From assembly GCA_030693515.1 (NCBI GenBank), contig JAUYAK010000117.1:56438-120437 (forward strand): a stretch of DNA of 64,000 nucleotides, written 5' to 3'. The number at the start of each line of letters is the position of its first letter. The stretch's first letter is position 1. Made by a program: the position numbers and the translations under genes. The stretch comes from Opitutaceae bacterium (GTDB taxonomy: Bacteria > Verrucomicrobiota > Verrucomicrobiia > Opitutales > Opitutaceae). The notes below the pieces were generated by a model. The model was not told the origin of the DNA, did not search any database, and was given only the letters and a program-made list of their open reading frames with translations. Positions 17,592 through 26,192 of the stretch are shown one piece after another.

Positions 17592-19340
17592 TCACGCCGC
17601 GCTCGGCTCGGGGATGAGCGGGGCGCTCGGTGGCCTCGTGCGAATGCGCGCTAGGAGAATCGCCTCCACAACGAGCCACGCCGACATCACGAAAAGCACG
17701 ATGACCACGGCAAATTCGATATGATGCACCGCTGCGACGCCCCCCGCCTTCAGGCGCCCGAGATGGGTCTGCACGGCAATCACCAGACTCCACATCGTCA
17801 CACTCAGCATGAAAATCGTCGGCCCCAGCGTATACCAAACCGACTTGCCCTTCTGGTGCAGCCAGACCGTGACGCCCAACAACGCCAGCGCCGCGAGCAA
17901 TTGGTTCGAGCTGCCGAAAAGACTCCAGAACGCGCGCCAGAGCGGGACCTCCTGACCGGCCACCAGGGCCGGCGGGAGACTCACCACTACGGCCGGTAAC
18001 GCCAGGGTCAGCACGGTGGCGGTCACCATACCCGCCCTGCTGGTCCACCCCGTCAGCTCCATCAGCACATAGCGGGCGAGCCGCGTGCACGCATCCAGCG
18101 TGTCGAACACAAACGTGGCGAAGCACAACAGGCCGAACTGTCGCGCCATCTCCACTGAGATGAACCCGAACGTCGCTTGGTTCATGAAAATCGCGATGCC
18201 GTCCGCATACGTGATGTCGGGCCGCCCGGTGGGCTTGGCGAGGATCATCACCGTCGCGAGGCTGATGCACGCGAGAAACGACTCGAGCAGCATGCCACCG
18301 TAAGCGACGGGCTTCGCGTCTGTCTCGCGATCGAGCTGCTTCGAGGTCGTCCCGCTCGCCACGATCGAGTGGAAGCCCGAGCACGCGCCGCACGCGATGG
18401 TGATGAATAATATGGGCAGCAGCGGCGGCGTCGTGCCGTTGAAGCTGAAAAGATTGGCGCTCGAAACCGCCGGCGCTGCGATCGTCACATTGCCCGATAA
18501 CCCACCGACGAGCACTCCGATCACGCCTACGATCACGATCACATAGAGGAAGTAGCCGCCCAGCGCCCCGCGCGGCTGCATGAGCAGCCACATCGGCGAC
18601 AGCGCGGCGAAAAAACAGTAGATCAGCAGCAGGTGATCCCACAGCACCTGGGGTCGCGCGCTGCCCGTCAATCCCGCCAGATCGAGCGGGATCATGGGCC
18701 CTACGATGATCGCCACCACCACGAGCGGCAGAAAGATCAACTGCGCCTTGCCCTCGCCCAGCTTGAACCGCCGCATGCACGCGCCCATGACAATCGCCAG
18801 GCCAAGATAGAGAATCGACGAAGTCGCGACCGCCGGTCCCGCCGCAGCGGCATCGGCCGAGGAAGCCTTTTGCACAAAGGTTCCCGCCGTCACGTCCGTG
18901 AAGGCGATAATCACATACACGAGCGAAATCCAGATGAAGGACAGAAAGAGCAGGTAGGAGCGCCGATTCATGTAGCGCTTCACCACCTCCGCGATCGACT
19001 TGGCGTCGTGGCGCACGGAAGCGACCAACGTAGTCAGGTCATGCACCCCACCGATGAAGATCGCGCCGAAGATGATCCAAATCCAAGCAGGCAGCCATCC
19101 GAAGTAGGTCCCCGCCAGGATCGGTCCGACGATCGGACCCGCCGCCGCGATCGCGGAGAAATGCTGTGGCAGCAGCCAGGACCGACTCGCGGGCTCGAAG
19201 TCGAGCCCGTCGCGCTTCGTGTGGGCCGGCGTCGCCACGTTTGGGTCCAGCGCGAGGAAATTGGATAGAATCCGGCCATACCAACGGTAGGCCAGAGCGA
19301 GCACGATGCCGGAGACGGCGAGGAAGAGGAACAGGGACAT
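17592..19340 (-). CDS. cstA: Carbon starvation protein A, peptide/pyruvate transporter
   Basis: Multi-spanning inner-membrane transporter of 582 residues, induced by carbon starvation in other bacteria and implicated in peptide or pyruvate uptake. The CstA signature is present: LALAYRWYGRILSNFLALDP and HKRD-like THTKRDGLDFEP (seen as AHTKRDGLDFEP), then HFSAIAAAGPIVGPILAG and FGWLPAWIWIIFGAIFIGGVHD. About 15 membrane segments are predicted. The gene is separated from slyX by 93 bp and is followed by the FGE gene, so it may start its own transcript. CstA and BtsT cannot be told apart reliably from sequence. Confidence 0.92.
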   Translation of the reverse strand: MSLFLFLAVSGIVLALAYRWYGRILSNFLALDPNVATPAHTKRDGLDFEPASRSWLLPQHFSAIAAAGPIVGPILAGTYFGWLPAWIWIIFGAIFIGGVHDLTTLVASVRHDAKSIAEVVKRYMNRRSYLLFLSFIWISLVYVIIAFTDVTAGTFVQKASSADAAAAGPAVATSSILYLGLAIVMGACMRRFKLGEGKAQLIFLPLVVVAIIVGPMIPLDLAGLTGSARPQVLWDHLLLIYCFFAALSPMWLLMQPRGALGGYFLYVIVIVGVIGVLVGGLSGNVTIAAPAVSSANLFSFNGTTPPLLPILFITIACGACSGFHSIVASGTTSKQLDRETDAKPVAYGGMLLESFLACISLATVMILAKPTGRPDITYADGIAIFMNQATFGFISVEMARQFGLLCFATFVFDTLDACTRLARYVLMELTGWTSRAGMVTATVLTLALPAVVVSLPPALVAGQEVPLWRAFWSLFGSSNQLLAALALLGVTVWLHQKGKSVWYTLGPTIFMLSVTMWSLVIAVQTHLGRLKAGGVAAVHHIEFAVVIVLFVMSAWLVVEAILLARIRTRPPSAPLIPEPSAA

Positions 19341-19433
19341 GGGGCGAAAAATTACAAGATCGGCCTGACCGCGGTGGGCAGAAAGACGCGCACTCTAGGA
19401 ACCGAGGCGATTCTGGCTAATAAAAAATGGCGC

Positions 19434-19646
19434 TCAATAGTGCGGCGGCCGCTCGTGGGGCAGGTCATCCGCGGCACCCGCGGCCTCACCACCCGTGCCC
19501 TGGCCGCCGCGCTCGCGCAGCGCCCGCAGTTCGCGCCGCAGCACCGCGATTTCGTCCGCCAACTCGAGCATCGCCTTGTCCTGCTCGGTCACGTGCCGCT
19601 CGAGATAGGCGATCTTTTCCTCAAGGCGCTGGAAACGTTCGTTCAT
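19434..19646 (-). CDS. slyX: SlyX family protein
   Basis: A 70-residue protein with an N-terminal coiled coil (MNERFQRLEEKIAYLERH..., LELADEIAVLRRELRALRER) and a polar tail ending in DLPHERPPHY, which matches the SlyX ending (PHY). Function in bacteria is unknown. Its ATG overlaps the stop of the upstream response regulator (19643-19646), so it is the last gene of the operon that starts at 26011. Confidence 0.88.
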   Translation of the reverse strand: MNERFQRLEEKIAYLERHVTEQDKAMLELADEIAVLRRELRALRERGGQGTGGEAAGAADDLPHERPPHY

Positions 19647-20236
19647 GGCACGGATTTCGGGTTGGGTAGCGGCTGCAATTGCTCGATTTCGGGCAGCACC
19701 ACCCGCTGGTAGCAGTCCGGGCAGACCGAATGGCTGAAATCCGACCCGGTCCGCTCCGTGATGTAACCCTCGATCTGCTGCCAGTAGTTTTGGTCGTCCC
19801 GGACTTTTTTGCAGTAGGTGCAGATCGGCATCATCTGCTCAAGCTGCCGCACTTGGCGCGTGTAGCCGAGGATGCGCTCGGCCACGCGCAGGCGCATCCA
19901 GAGGTCGGAAACATCCAGCGGCTTGCTCAGAAAATCGTCCACCCCGGCGTCGGCCGCGTCGCTCCGGTTCTGCTCCGAGGCGTCGCGGGCCGTGAGCAGG
20001 ATGAAGTAAACATACTCCTCGTCGGGCCGCGCACGGATGCGGCGGCAAAGCTCGAGACCATCGCCGCGTGGCATCGTCCAGTCGCTCACCACCACGCGCA
20101 CGTCGTCGTGCTTGAGAAATGCCGCCCAGCCCGCCTCGCCGTCCGTCGCTTCGACGGCCTCGTGCCCGAGGCGCTGCAGCGCCTGCCGGAGCACGGCGCG
20201 GGCGACGGCGTTGTCTTCGACGGCGAGGATTTTCAT
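19643..20236 (-). CDS. Response regulator with C-terminal Cys4 cluster
   Basis: A 197-residue protein with a CheY-like receiver (residues 1-120): acidic pair in AVEDNAVARAVL, phospho-acceptor in VVVSDWTMPRGDG, and the switch positions in YFILLTARDASE and DFLSKPLD. After a helical linker it has a short domain with two CxxC pairs, ICTYCKKVRDDQNYW and VCPDCYQR, separated by about 35 residues, which suggests a zinc ribbon. No DNA-binding domain is present, so the output may be protein-protein. It is 6 bp downstream of the ArnC-like gene and overlaps slyX, so it belongs to the envelope operon. Confidence 0.88.
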   Translation of the reverse strand: MKILAVEDNAVARAVLRQALQRLGHEAVEATDGEAGWAAFLKHDDVRVVVSDWTMPRGDGLELCRRIRARPDEEYVYFILLTARDASEQNRSDAADAGVDDFLSKPLDVSDLWMRLRVAERILGYTRQVRQLEQMMPICTYCKKVRDDQNYWQQIEGYITERTGSDFSHSVCPDCYQRVVLPEIEQLQPLPNPKSVP

Positions 20237-20242
20237 GCGCGG

Positions 20243-21184
20243 CTACGATTTGGTCTCGAGCAGCTCGCGCACATGGTAGCGTTGGCGCGCGCGCACGACC
20301 TGGTAGCTGCGTCCCACGTATTCGCCGATGAGGCCAATGCCCACCATCGTGACGCTGATCAGGAAAAACAGGATGCCGAAGAGTGTGAACAGCCCGCCCT
20401 CCTCCGGACCGATGATCAGGCGCCGGCCCGCGAGGATGAGCACCAGCACGAAGCTCCCCGCCGAGCAGAGGAGCGCGAACATCGTGAAATACTGCAGCGG
20501 CGCCAGGGAGAAGCCCGTGATGAGATCGAAGTTAAGGCGGACGAGCTGGTAGAAGGAGTAGTTCGACACGCCCGCGTGCCGCTCCTCGTGCTTCACGCCG
20601 ACCTCGGCGGGTTTGCCGGAAAAACTGTAGGCCAGCGCGGGGATGAAGGTGTTGATCGCGCCGCTGTGCACAATGGCGTCGACGATCGGGCGGCGATAGG
20701 CGCGGAGCATGCAACCCTGGTCGGTCATCTCGATGCTCGTCGTCTTCTCCCGCACAAAGTTGATGAGCTTCGAGGCGTAGGTGCGGAAAAAAGAATCCTG
20801 CCGATTCAGCCGGTAGCCGCCCACGTAGTCGTGGCCGGCGGCCATTTTTTCGAGCAGCTTCGGGATTTCCTCGGGAGGATTCTGGAGATCGGCGTCGAGC
20901 GTCACAACGATGTCGCCGCGCACGCGCTCAAAGGCCGCCATGATGGCCATGTGCTGGCCGTAGTTGGCGTTGAAATCGATCACCCGCGTCACGTCGGGCC
21001 GTGCGGCGTGCTGCGCGCGCAGCAGCTCGATCGAACGGTCGGCGCTGCCGTCATTGGTGAAGATGACCTCGTAGCGGCGGCCGAGGGCGTCGAGCACGGG
21101 ATAGAGGCGGGCGAAGAGCACGGGGAGGTTGAGTTCCTCGTTGTAAACCGGAATCACGATCGAGAGCTGGGGTGCGGCGCTCAT
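20243..21184 (-). CDS. arnC: ArnC-like undecaprenyl-phosphate glycosyltransferase
   Basis: Family 2 glycosyltransferase of 313 residues that transfers an activated sugar onto undecaprenyl phosphate on the cytoplasmic side. It begins with LSIVIPVYNEELNLPVLF and has the GT-A motifs FTNDGSADRS, FNANYGQHMAIMAAF and the DxD in VVTLDADLQNPPEE. Two C-terminal transmembrane helices follow (residues about 225-285), and the tail GLIGEYVGRSYQVVRARQRY matches the ArnC/GtrB/DPM group, with DQGCMLRAYRR pointing to ArnC. It overlaps the ArnB-like gene by four bases. Confidence 0.87.
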   Translation of the reverse strand: MSAAPQLSIVIPVYNEELNLPVLFARLYPVLDALGRRYEVIFTNDGSADRSIELLRAQHAARPDVTRVIDFNANYGQHMAIMAAFERVRGDIVVTLDADLQNPPEEIPKLLEKMAAGHDYVGGYRLNRQDSFFRTYASKLINFVREKTTSIEMTDQGCMLRAYRRPIVDAIVHSGAINTFIPALAYSFSGKPAEVGVKHEERHAGVSNYSFYQLVRLNFDLITGFSLAPLQYFTMFALLCSAGSFVLVLILAGRRLIIGPEEGGLFTLFGILFFLISVTMVGIGLIGEYVGRSYQVVRARQRYHVRELLETKS

Positions 21185-22323
21185 GGCTGGCGATGGGCTT
21201 GGAGGATCGCGGCGAGATTCTCAACCACGCGCGCGACGTCGGCCGGTGTCATCGCCGGGAAAAGCGGGAGGGTGAGGATGTCGCGGCCCACGCGCTCGGC
21301 GATCGGCAGGTCCCCCGGCTTCCAACCGAGGCGCCGGTAAACGGCAAAGAGATGGATCGGCGGATAGTGCACGCCCGTGCCGATGCCGGCAGCGTGCATC
21401 CGCTCCATCACCGCGGCCCGCGGGACCGCAAGCCGGTCGCCGGGCAGCACGACCTGAAACATATGCCAGTTGGTCTGGGAAAAATCGCGCGGCGGCAGGC
21501 CGAGGCCGTGCAGCTCAGGCGCCGCATCGATGCGCTCGAAGTAGGCGCGCGCCAGCTCCGTGCGCCGGGCGTTGAAGGCCGCGAGGTGCGGCAGCTGGCC
21601 GAGGCCGACGCGGGCGGCGACATCAGTGAGGTTGAATTTTCCGCCGACGACTTCCACCTCCATGCCATCGAAGCCGGTGCGCACCACGCCCTGCAGGCGG
21701 TATTGCTCGGCGAGTTTTGCCTCGGCCTCGTCGTTCAGCACGAGCGCCCCGCCCTCGATGGTCGTGATGTTTTTGTTGGGATGAAAACTGAAGGAGACGA
21801 AGTCGCCAGTCGTCCCGATGGTGCGTCCGCGCCAGTTGCTGCCCAGCGACTGCGCCGCGTCCTCGATCACGCGGAGCTTGTGGTGCCGCGCGATCGCATG
21901 GAGCCGGTCGCGGTCCACGGGCAACCCGGCCAGATCGACGGGGATGATCGCGCGGGTCGCAGGTGTGATCGCGGCCTCGACGCGATCGAGGTCGATGTTT
22001 CGCGTCACCGGATCGATGTCGACGAACACGGGGCGCGCGCCGACCTCAAGGATGACATTGCTCGTCGCGACCCAAGAGAGCGGCGTCGTGATCACCTCGT
22101 GCCCGGGGCCGACGCCCGCGATGCGCAGCGCGATCTCCATCGTGCAGGTGCCGGAATTGAAAACGCGCACCGGGCGGCCGCCGCAGTGCGCGGAGAGTTT
22201 CGCCTCAAGCTCCTTCACCTTCGGGCCCGAGGTGATCCAGCCGGAGCGCAGCACCTCGGCCACGCCGGCGATGGTCTCGTCGTCGATTGTCGGGCGGGTG
22301 AGCGGCAGGAAAGGCGCGGGCAT
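21181..22323 (-). CDS. arnB: ArnB-like PLP-dependent sugar aminotransferase
   Basis: DegT/DnrJ/EryC1/StrS aminotransferase of 380 residues. It resembles ArnB, which makes UDP-4-amino-4-deoxy-L-arabinose from the 4-keto sugar. Visible motifs: FLPLTRPTIDDETI, VRVFNSGTCTMEIALRIAGVGPG, TTPLSWVATSN, VIEDAAQSLGS, and FSFHPNKNITTIEGGALV with the PLP lysine near residue 185, then GGKFNLTDVAARVGLGQL. The ATG at 22323 overlaps the ArnT stop by one base (TGATG), which decides the start; the longer frame upstream has non-protein-like content. The substrate is inferred from its neighbours ArnC and ArnT. Confidence 0.88.
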   Translation of the reverse strand: MPAPFLPLTRPTIDDETIAGVAEVLRSGWITSGPKVKELEAKLSAHCGGRPVRVFNSGTCTMEIALRIAGVGPGHEVITTPLSWVATSNVILEVGARPVFVDIDPVTRNIDLDRVEAAITPATRAIIPVDLAGLPVDRDRLHAIARHHKLRVIEDAAQSLGSNWRGRTIGTTGDFVSFSFHPNKNITTIEGGALVLNDEAEAKLAEQYRLQGVVRTGFDGMEVEVVGGKFNLTDVAARVGLGQLPHLAAFNARRTELARAYFERIDAAPELHGLGLPPRDFSQTNWHMFQVVLPGDRLAVPRAAVMERMHAAGIGTGVHYPPIHLFAVYRRLGWKPGDLPIAERVGRDILTLPLFPAMTPADVARVVENLAAILQAHRQP

Positions 22324-24041
22324 CAGGGCTGGTTGCTCAACAGATAGTGCCCGCGGCCCTCCGCGATCAATTGATAAGCGGTTGTCACCTGCTGGCGATA
22401 GTGCCCGAGATCGCGCTTGCGCAGGACCACCCACACGCGACCGGACCCGGTCCACTGGCGCCGCAGCTCCGCATCGTCGATGAAGCGCGCGGCGCGCTCC
22501 GCCGGATCGAGAAACTGCACCTGCATTTCATCGGTGTAGCTGACAAGCCCCGCCGGCCGGCCCGTGTAGTAAACCCAGTCGTGGAAAAACGCCCAGAAGT
22601 GATAGACCCGATCCTGCGGCTGCATCCGCTCGCGGGCGAGAAGCGCGAGTGACTTGGTGTCGGGGCGCTGGAACTCCGGCCCGGCGATCACCGCCCCGAG
22701 GAAAAAGACGGCCGCCGTGCCCGCGACCGCGCCGAGGCCGGCCACGGCGCCGCGCACGCGCGCGGCGCACGGCGCCAGCACGCCCCCCGCGATCAGCACC
22801 GCCGCCAGCGCGAGCGCGTAGGGCCGGAGCGCCGCGGCCTGCGCCACATCCTTGATCGCATCGGGTTTCAGCGCGAGGACCAGCAAGGCGGCGGCGAGCA
22901 GGCCGCAGCCAAGCGAAAAGATGCCCAGCCCCACGCGCAGCCGCCGCGCCTCGCCTGCCTCCCAGCGCCGCGCGAGCCACACGCCGATGAGCACCGCGAG
23001 CGCCGGGAACATCGGCAGCAGATACGGGATCAGCTTCGACTGCGATTTGCTGAAGAACAAAAATACGAACACCGCCCACGTGACAAAAAACCACGCGTCG
23101 GCATTTTCTCTCCGCCGCCGCCAGCAGGCCCTGAGGCCGTCGAACGGGCCGCCCGCGATCGCCTCGCGCACCGCGCCGCCGAGGAAGCCCACCCAAGGAA
23201 AGAGCCCCGCCAGCAGCACCGCCGTGAAAAAAAACCACGGCTCCGTGCGCCCGTGGCCCGGCTCCGTGAAGCGCCGCCAGTGCTCGTTGACGAAGTAGTA
23301 TTCTGCCCAGCCCGGAAACCGCTGCGCGGCCAGCACGTGCCACGGCGCCGCAATTGCGAGGAAGAGCAGGACACCGCTCGGGAGATGCAGCGGCCGCAGC
23401 CGGCTCCACTGGTTGAAAACCAGCAGCCACAGGAACATCACCGCCCCCGGGATCAGGAATCCGATCAACCCTTTGGTGAGCGTCGCGAGCGCGGCGCTCG
23501 CGTAGAGGCCGAGAAACAGCCACCGCCGCCGCGGCCCGGCCGGCTCGCGGACGCCGAGGATGAAGCAAAAGAGCGTCGCGCCCATCAACGTCGCCAGGGC
23601 CATGTCGAGCAGCAGCAGACGCGAATGCGCCATGGTCATCAGCGTCGTGCCCAGCACCACCGCGGCCGCGATCCCCGCACGCCGCCCGTGGAGCCTCCGA
23701 GTCGCCGCGTAGGTGATCAGCACACCGGCGAGGCCGAACAACACGGGCGTGAGCCGCATCGACCACTCGCCGGGACCGAACACGCGGTGGCACAGGCCCA
23801 CGGCCCAGTAAACCAACGGCGGTTTCTCCAGATACGGGATGCCGTTGAGCCGGCCGAGCACCCAGTCGTCCGCCGCCAGCATCTCGCTCGGGATCTGCGC
23901 GTAGCGCGGCTCGTCGGGATTCGCGAGCGGCAGCCGGCCGAGGAGGAAAAAATTCAGCGCGCCGAAACCGAGCGCGAGCCATAGGAGGTCGCGCCAAGCG
24001 GCAGTGCGGCGGGGCGCCGGGGCGGGCGCAGTTTCAGTCAT
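22323..24041 (-). CDS. arnT: ArnT-like glycosyltransferase (GT83/GT39 type)
   Basis: Integral membrane transferase of 572 residues that uses an undecaprenyl-linked sugar as donor; ArnT attaches 4-amino-4-deoxy-L-arabinose to lipid A. It has about twelve membrane segments, the catalytic LANPDEPRYAQIPSEM loop (Asp-Glu near residues 42-43), and the conserved GIPYLEKPPLVYWA stretch. A soluble periplasmic C-terminal domain begins near residue 450. Its ATG overlaps the stop of the upstream phosphoglycerol transferase-like gene. Other PMT-family transferases also modify lipids or proteins, so the acceptor is not certain. Confidence 0.87.
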   Translation of the reverse strand: MTETAPAPAPRRTAAWRDLLWLALGFGALNFFLLGRLPLANPDEPRYAQIPSEMLAADDWVLGRLNGIPYLEKPPLVYWAVGLCHRVFGPGEWSMRLTPVLFGLAGVLITYAATRRLHGRRAGIAAAVVLGTTLMTMAHSRLLLLDMALATLMGATLFCFILGVREPAGPRRRWLFLGLYASAALATLTKGLIGFLIPGAVMFLWLLVFNQWSRLRPLHLPSGVLLFLAIAAPWHVLAAQRFPGWAEYYFVNEHWRRFTEPGHGRTEPWFFFTAVLLAGLFPWVGFLGGAVREAIAGGPFDGLRACWRRRRENADAWFFVTWAVFVFLFFSKSQSKLIPYLLPMFPALAVLIGVWLARRWEAGEARRLRVGLGIFSLGCGLLAAALLVLALKPDAIKDVAQAAALRPYALALAAVLIAGGVLAPCAARVRGAVAGLGAVAGTAAVFFLGAVIAGPEFQRPDTKSLALLARERMQPQDRVYHFWAFFHDWVYYTGRPAGLVSYTDEMQVQFLDPAERAARFIDDAELRRQWTGSGRVWVVLRKRDLGHYRQQVTTAYQLIAEGRGHYLLSNQP

Positions 24042-26011
24042 TCGCCGGAGCCGGTAGGCGCTGAACCAGCCCGCGCCCGCCGTGCGTAGGCCGCGTGCTC
24101 GTCGGGCGTGAGCGCACGGTAGATCCGGTTGCGGAAGAGGTAGCTCGCAGTCTGGTAGTAGGCGATGGACTCATCGGTGAATGCTGGAGGACGTTCACTG
24201 AGCACAAACGTGCCGGGCACACAGTCAAACTCCACCGCACGCTTCACCGGCATGAGAACATTCAGCATCCCGGGCTCGTGCAGGCCCAGTTTCTGGTAGT
24301 TGCCGATCAGCACCCGCCGGTCGCCGGTGGCATGGCGGACATCCCAGCCGTAGAAGCGGCTCGCGTAGCTCCAATTCAGCAGGCCGAGCAGCGTGGGCGC
24401 GTAATCCACCTGGCTCATCAGGTGGGTCACATGCCCGGGCTTGATGTGCCCGCCGGGCGAAAAAATAATCAGCGGGATGTGGTAGTTTTCGACCGGCAGC
24501 GCGGCTTTGCCCGCCACCGAAGCGCAATGATCCGCCACGATCACGAAAACCGTGTCGCGATACCAGGGCTTCGATTCCGCTTCGCGCAGAAATTTCCCGA
24601 TCGCGTAGTCGGTGTATTTCACGGCGCCAGCGCGACCCGAGGTCTTCGACGGCAGGTCGATGCGGCCCTCCGGGTAGGTGAAGGGCCGATGGTTGGAAGT
24701 CGTCATCACGAACTGGTGGAATTTCTTCCCCGCCGCATGAGTGGCGTCAGCTTCACGCATGGCCCAGCGGTAGAGGTCCTCGTCGCAGGCACCCCAGGCA
24801 TTGGCGAAGGTGATGTCGCTGCCCGCGACAGAGGCGCGGTCGACGACGCGGTAGCCGTTGCCGCCGAAAAAGGCGTTCATGTTGTCGAAATAGCCGTAGC
24901 CGCCGTAGATGAAGGCCGTGTCGTAGCCGCGGCTGCGGAAGACCGAGCCGAGCGTGAAGAGATTGTCGTTGTGCGGGCGTTTCACGAGTGAACGGCCGGG
25001 GGTCGGCGGCACCGCCAGCGTGAGCGCCTCCATGCCTCGGTCGGTGCGTGTGCCAGTGGCGTAGAACTGATCGAAGACCAGGCTTTCGCGCGCGATCCGC
25101 TCCATATTCGGCATGAGACCGGAGGCGCGGTTGAAGATGCTGAGGAAATCCGCGCTCAGGCTCTCGACCGTAATCTGGATCACGTTGGGCGTGAGCTCCG
25201 GGCCCTCGCTGCGCACGAAGCGCAAGGTATCGCGCACGCCCGGAGCGATGGGAACGCTGCCATCGAAGGCCAGTTCGGTCCGCAGGTGCCGGAATGCCTC
25301 CTCGACCGGCAACGTCGGGTAGAACTGATCGTAGTCCAGTTCGTTGTGGCGAAATGCGGTGCAAAGCGACCACGGACCGTTCTTGGCGAGTTCGCGGTGG
25401 TAGTTGTTGGCGAAAGCGGGCAGCTGCTCCGAATCGAGCGCGAAGCCCGCGACCAGTGCCGCCCCCAGCCACGCCCCGCCGCCCACGAGGCGCTGACGCC
25501 GCGGCTCCGCCGGCGCGGCCAGCCAGGCCTGCCACCAGGCGCCCCGCACGATCAGCCAGGCCCCCATCACCGCCACGGCCGCGAGACTGCCGAGGATGAG
25601 CGGCAGCGGGTAGCTCTCGCGAATATTGCCGATGACTTCCTTGGTGTAGACGAGGTAGTCGACCGCGATGAAGTTGAAGCGCGCGCTGAACTCATCCCAA
25701 AAAAGCCACTCCCCCACCACACCGAAACCCAGCGCCCCGACGACGCCCACCAACGCGAGGGCCGCCAGCCATCGCGCCCAACGCCGCAGAAAGAAGCCCG
25801 CCGGCAGGACGATCAGCAGGACGGCCAGCGGAGCGGCGAAAAGCAGCGCCGCTCCGAGATCGAAGAGTATGCCCAGTGCAAATGCACCTAGCAGGCTGCC
25901 ATCCCATGTGATGTTGCCTGCCGATTTGGCGAGGAGCGCGCAACGCGTGGCCGTCGCCACGGCGACAAACAAGGCGACAAAAAGCCAGATACCGCCATGC
26001 CGGCGCTGCAT
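24038..26011 (-). CDS. LTA synthase/phosphoglycerol transferase family protein
   Basis: Inner-membrane protein of 657 residues with five N-terminal membrane helices and an extracytoplasmic alkaline-phosphatase-fold domain. The catalytic Thr is probably in YATGTRTDRGMEAL near residue 345, preceded by NVIQITVESLSADFL; metal-binding positions include VIVADHCASVAGKAALP and NHRPFTYPEG. Members make polyglycerolphosphate or decorate periplasmic glucans and lipids with phosphoglycerol or phosphoethanolamine. Start 26011 is chosen because everything upstream in frame is antisense to holA. It is the first gene of the Arn-like operon; LTA itself is not expected in a Gram-negative cell. Confidence 0.85.
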   Translation of the reverse strand: MQRRHGGIWLFVALFVAVATATRCALLAKSAGNITWDGSLLGAFALGILFDLGAALLFAAPLAVLLIVLPAGFFLRRWARWLAALALVGVVGALGFGVVGEWLFWDEFSARFNFIAVDYLVYTKEVIGNIRESYPLPLILGSLAAVAVMGAWLIVRGAWWQAWLAAPAEPRRQRLVGGGAWLGAALVAGFALDSEQLPAFANNYHRELAKNGPWSLCTAFRHNELDYDQFYPTLPVEEAFRHLRTELAFDGSVPIAPGVRDTLRFVRSEGPELTPNVIQITVESLSADFLSIFNRASGLMPNMERIARESLVFDQFYATGTRTDRGMEALTLAVPPTPGRSLVKRPHNDNLFTLGSVFRSRGYDTAFIYGGYGYFDNMNAFFGGNGYRVVDRASVAGSDITFANAWGACDEDLYRWAMREADATHAAGKKFHQFVMTTSNHRPFTYPEGRIDLPSKTSGRAGAVKYTDYAIGKFLREAESKPWYRDTVFVIVADHCASVAGKAALPVENYHIPLIIFSPGGHIKPGHVTHLMSQVDYAPTLLGLLNWSYASRFYGWDVRHATGDRRVLIGNYQKLGLHEPGMLNVLMPVKRAVEFDCVPGTFVLSERPPAFTDESIAYYQTASYLFRNRIYRALTPDEHAAYARRARAGSAPTGSGE

Positions 26012-26192
26012 CAGGCGTTGAAACCACGAGGCCGCAGGCCGGGAAATCGCAGGTGAGATGGTCAAAGCGCAGCGTAAGACGCCGCATCCCCCCCGACGTT
26101 CATCCGCTGCTCCGCGAATCCCTCGGACGGTGGGAGCCAGCCGTCTTTTTTTCGTGCAGTTGCCGGAGGTTCCCCCGCAAATTCGCGGCTGC

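Noticed and set aside
22324..22455. Longer start for the ArnB-like aminotransferase.
   Set aside because: The extra 44 residues lie inside the ArnT-like gene, look non-protein-like, and would disrupt the one-base overlap.
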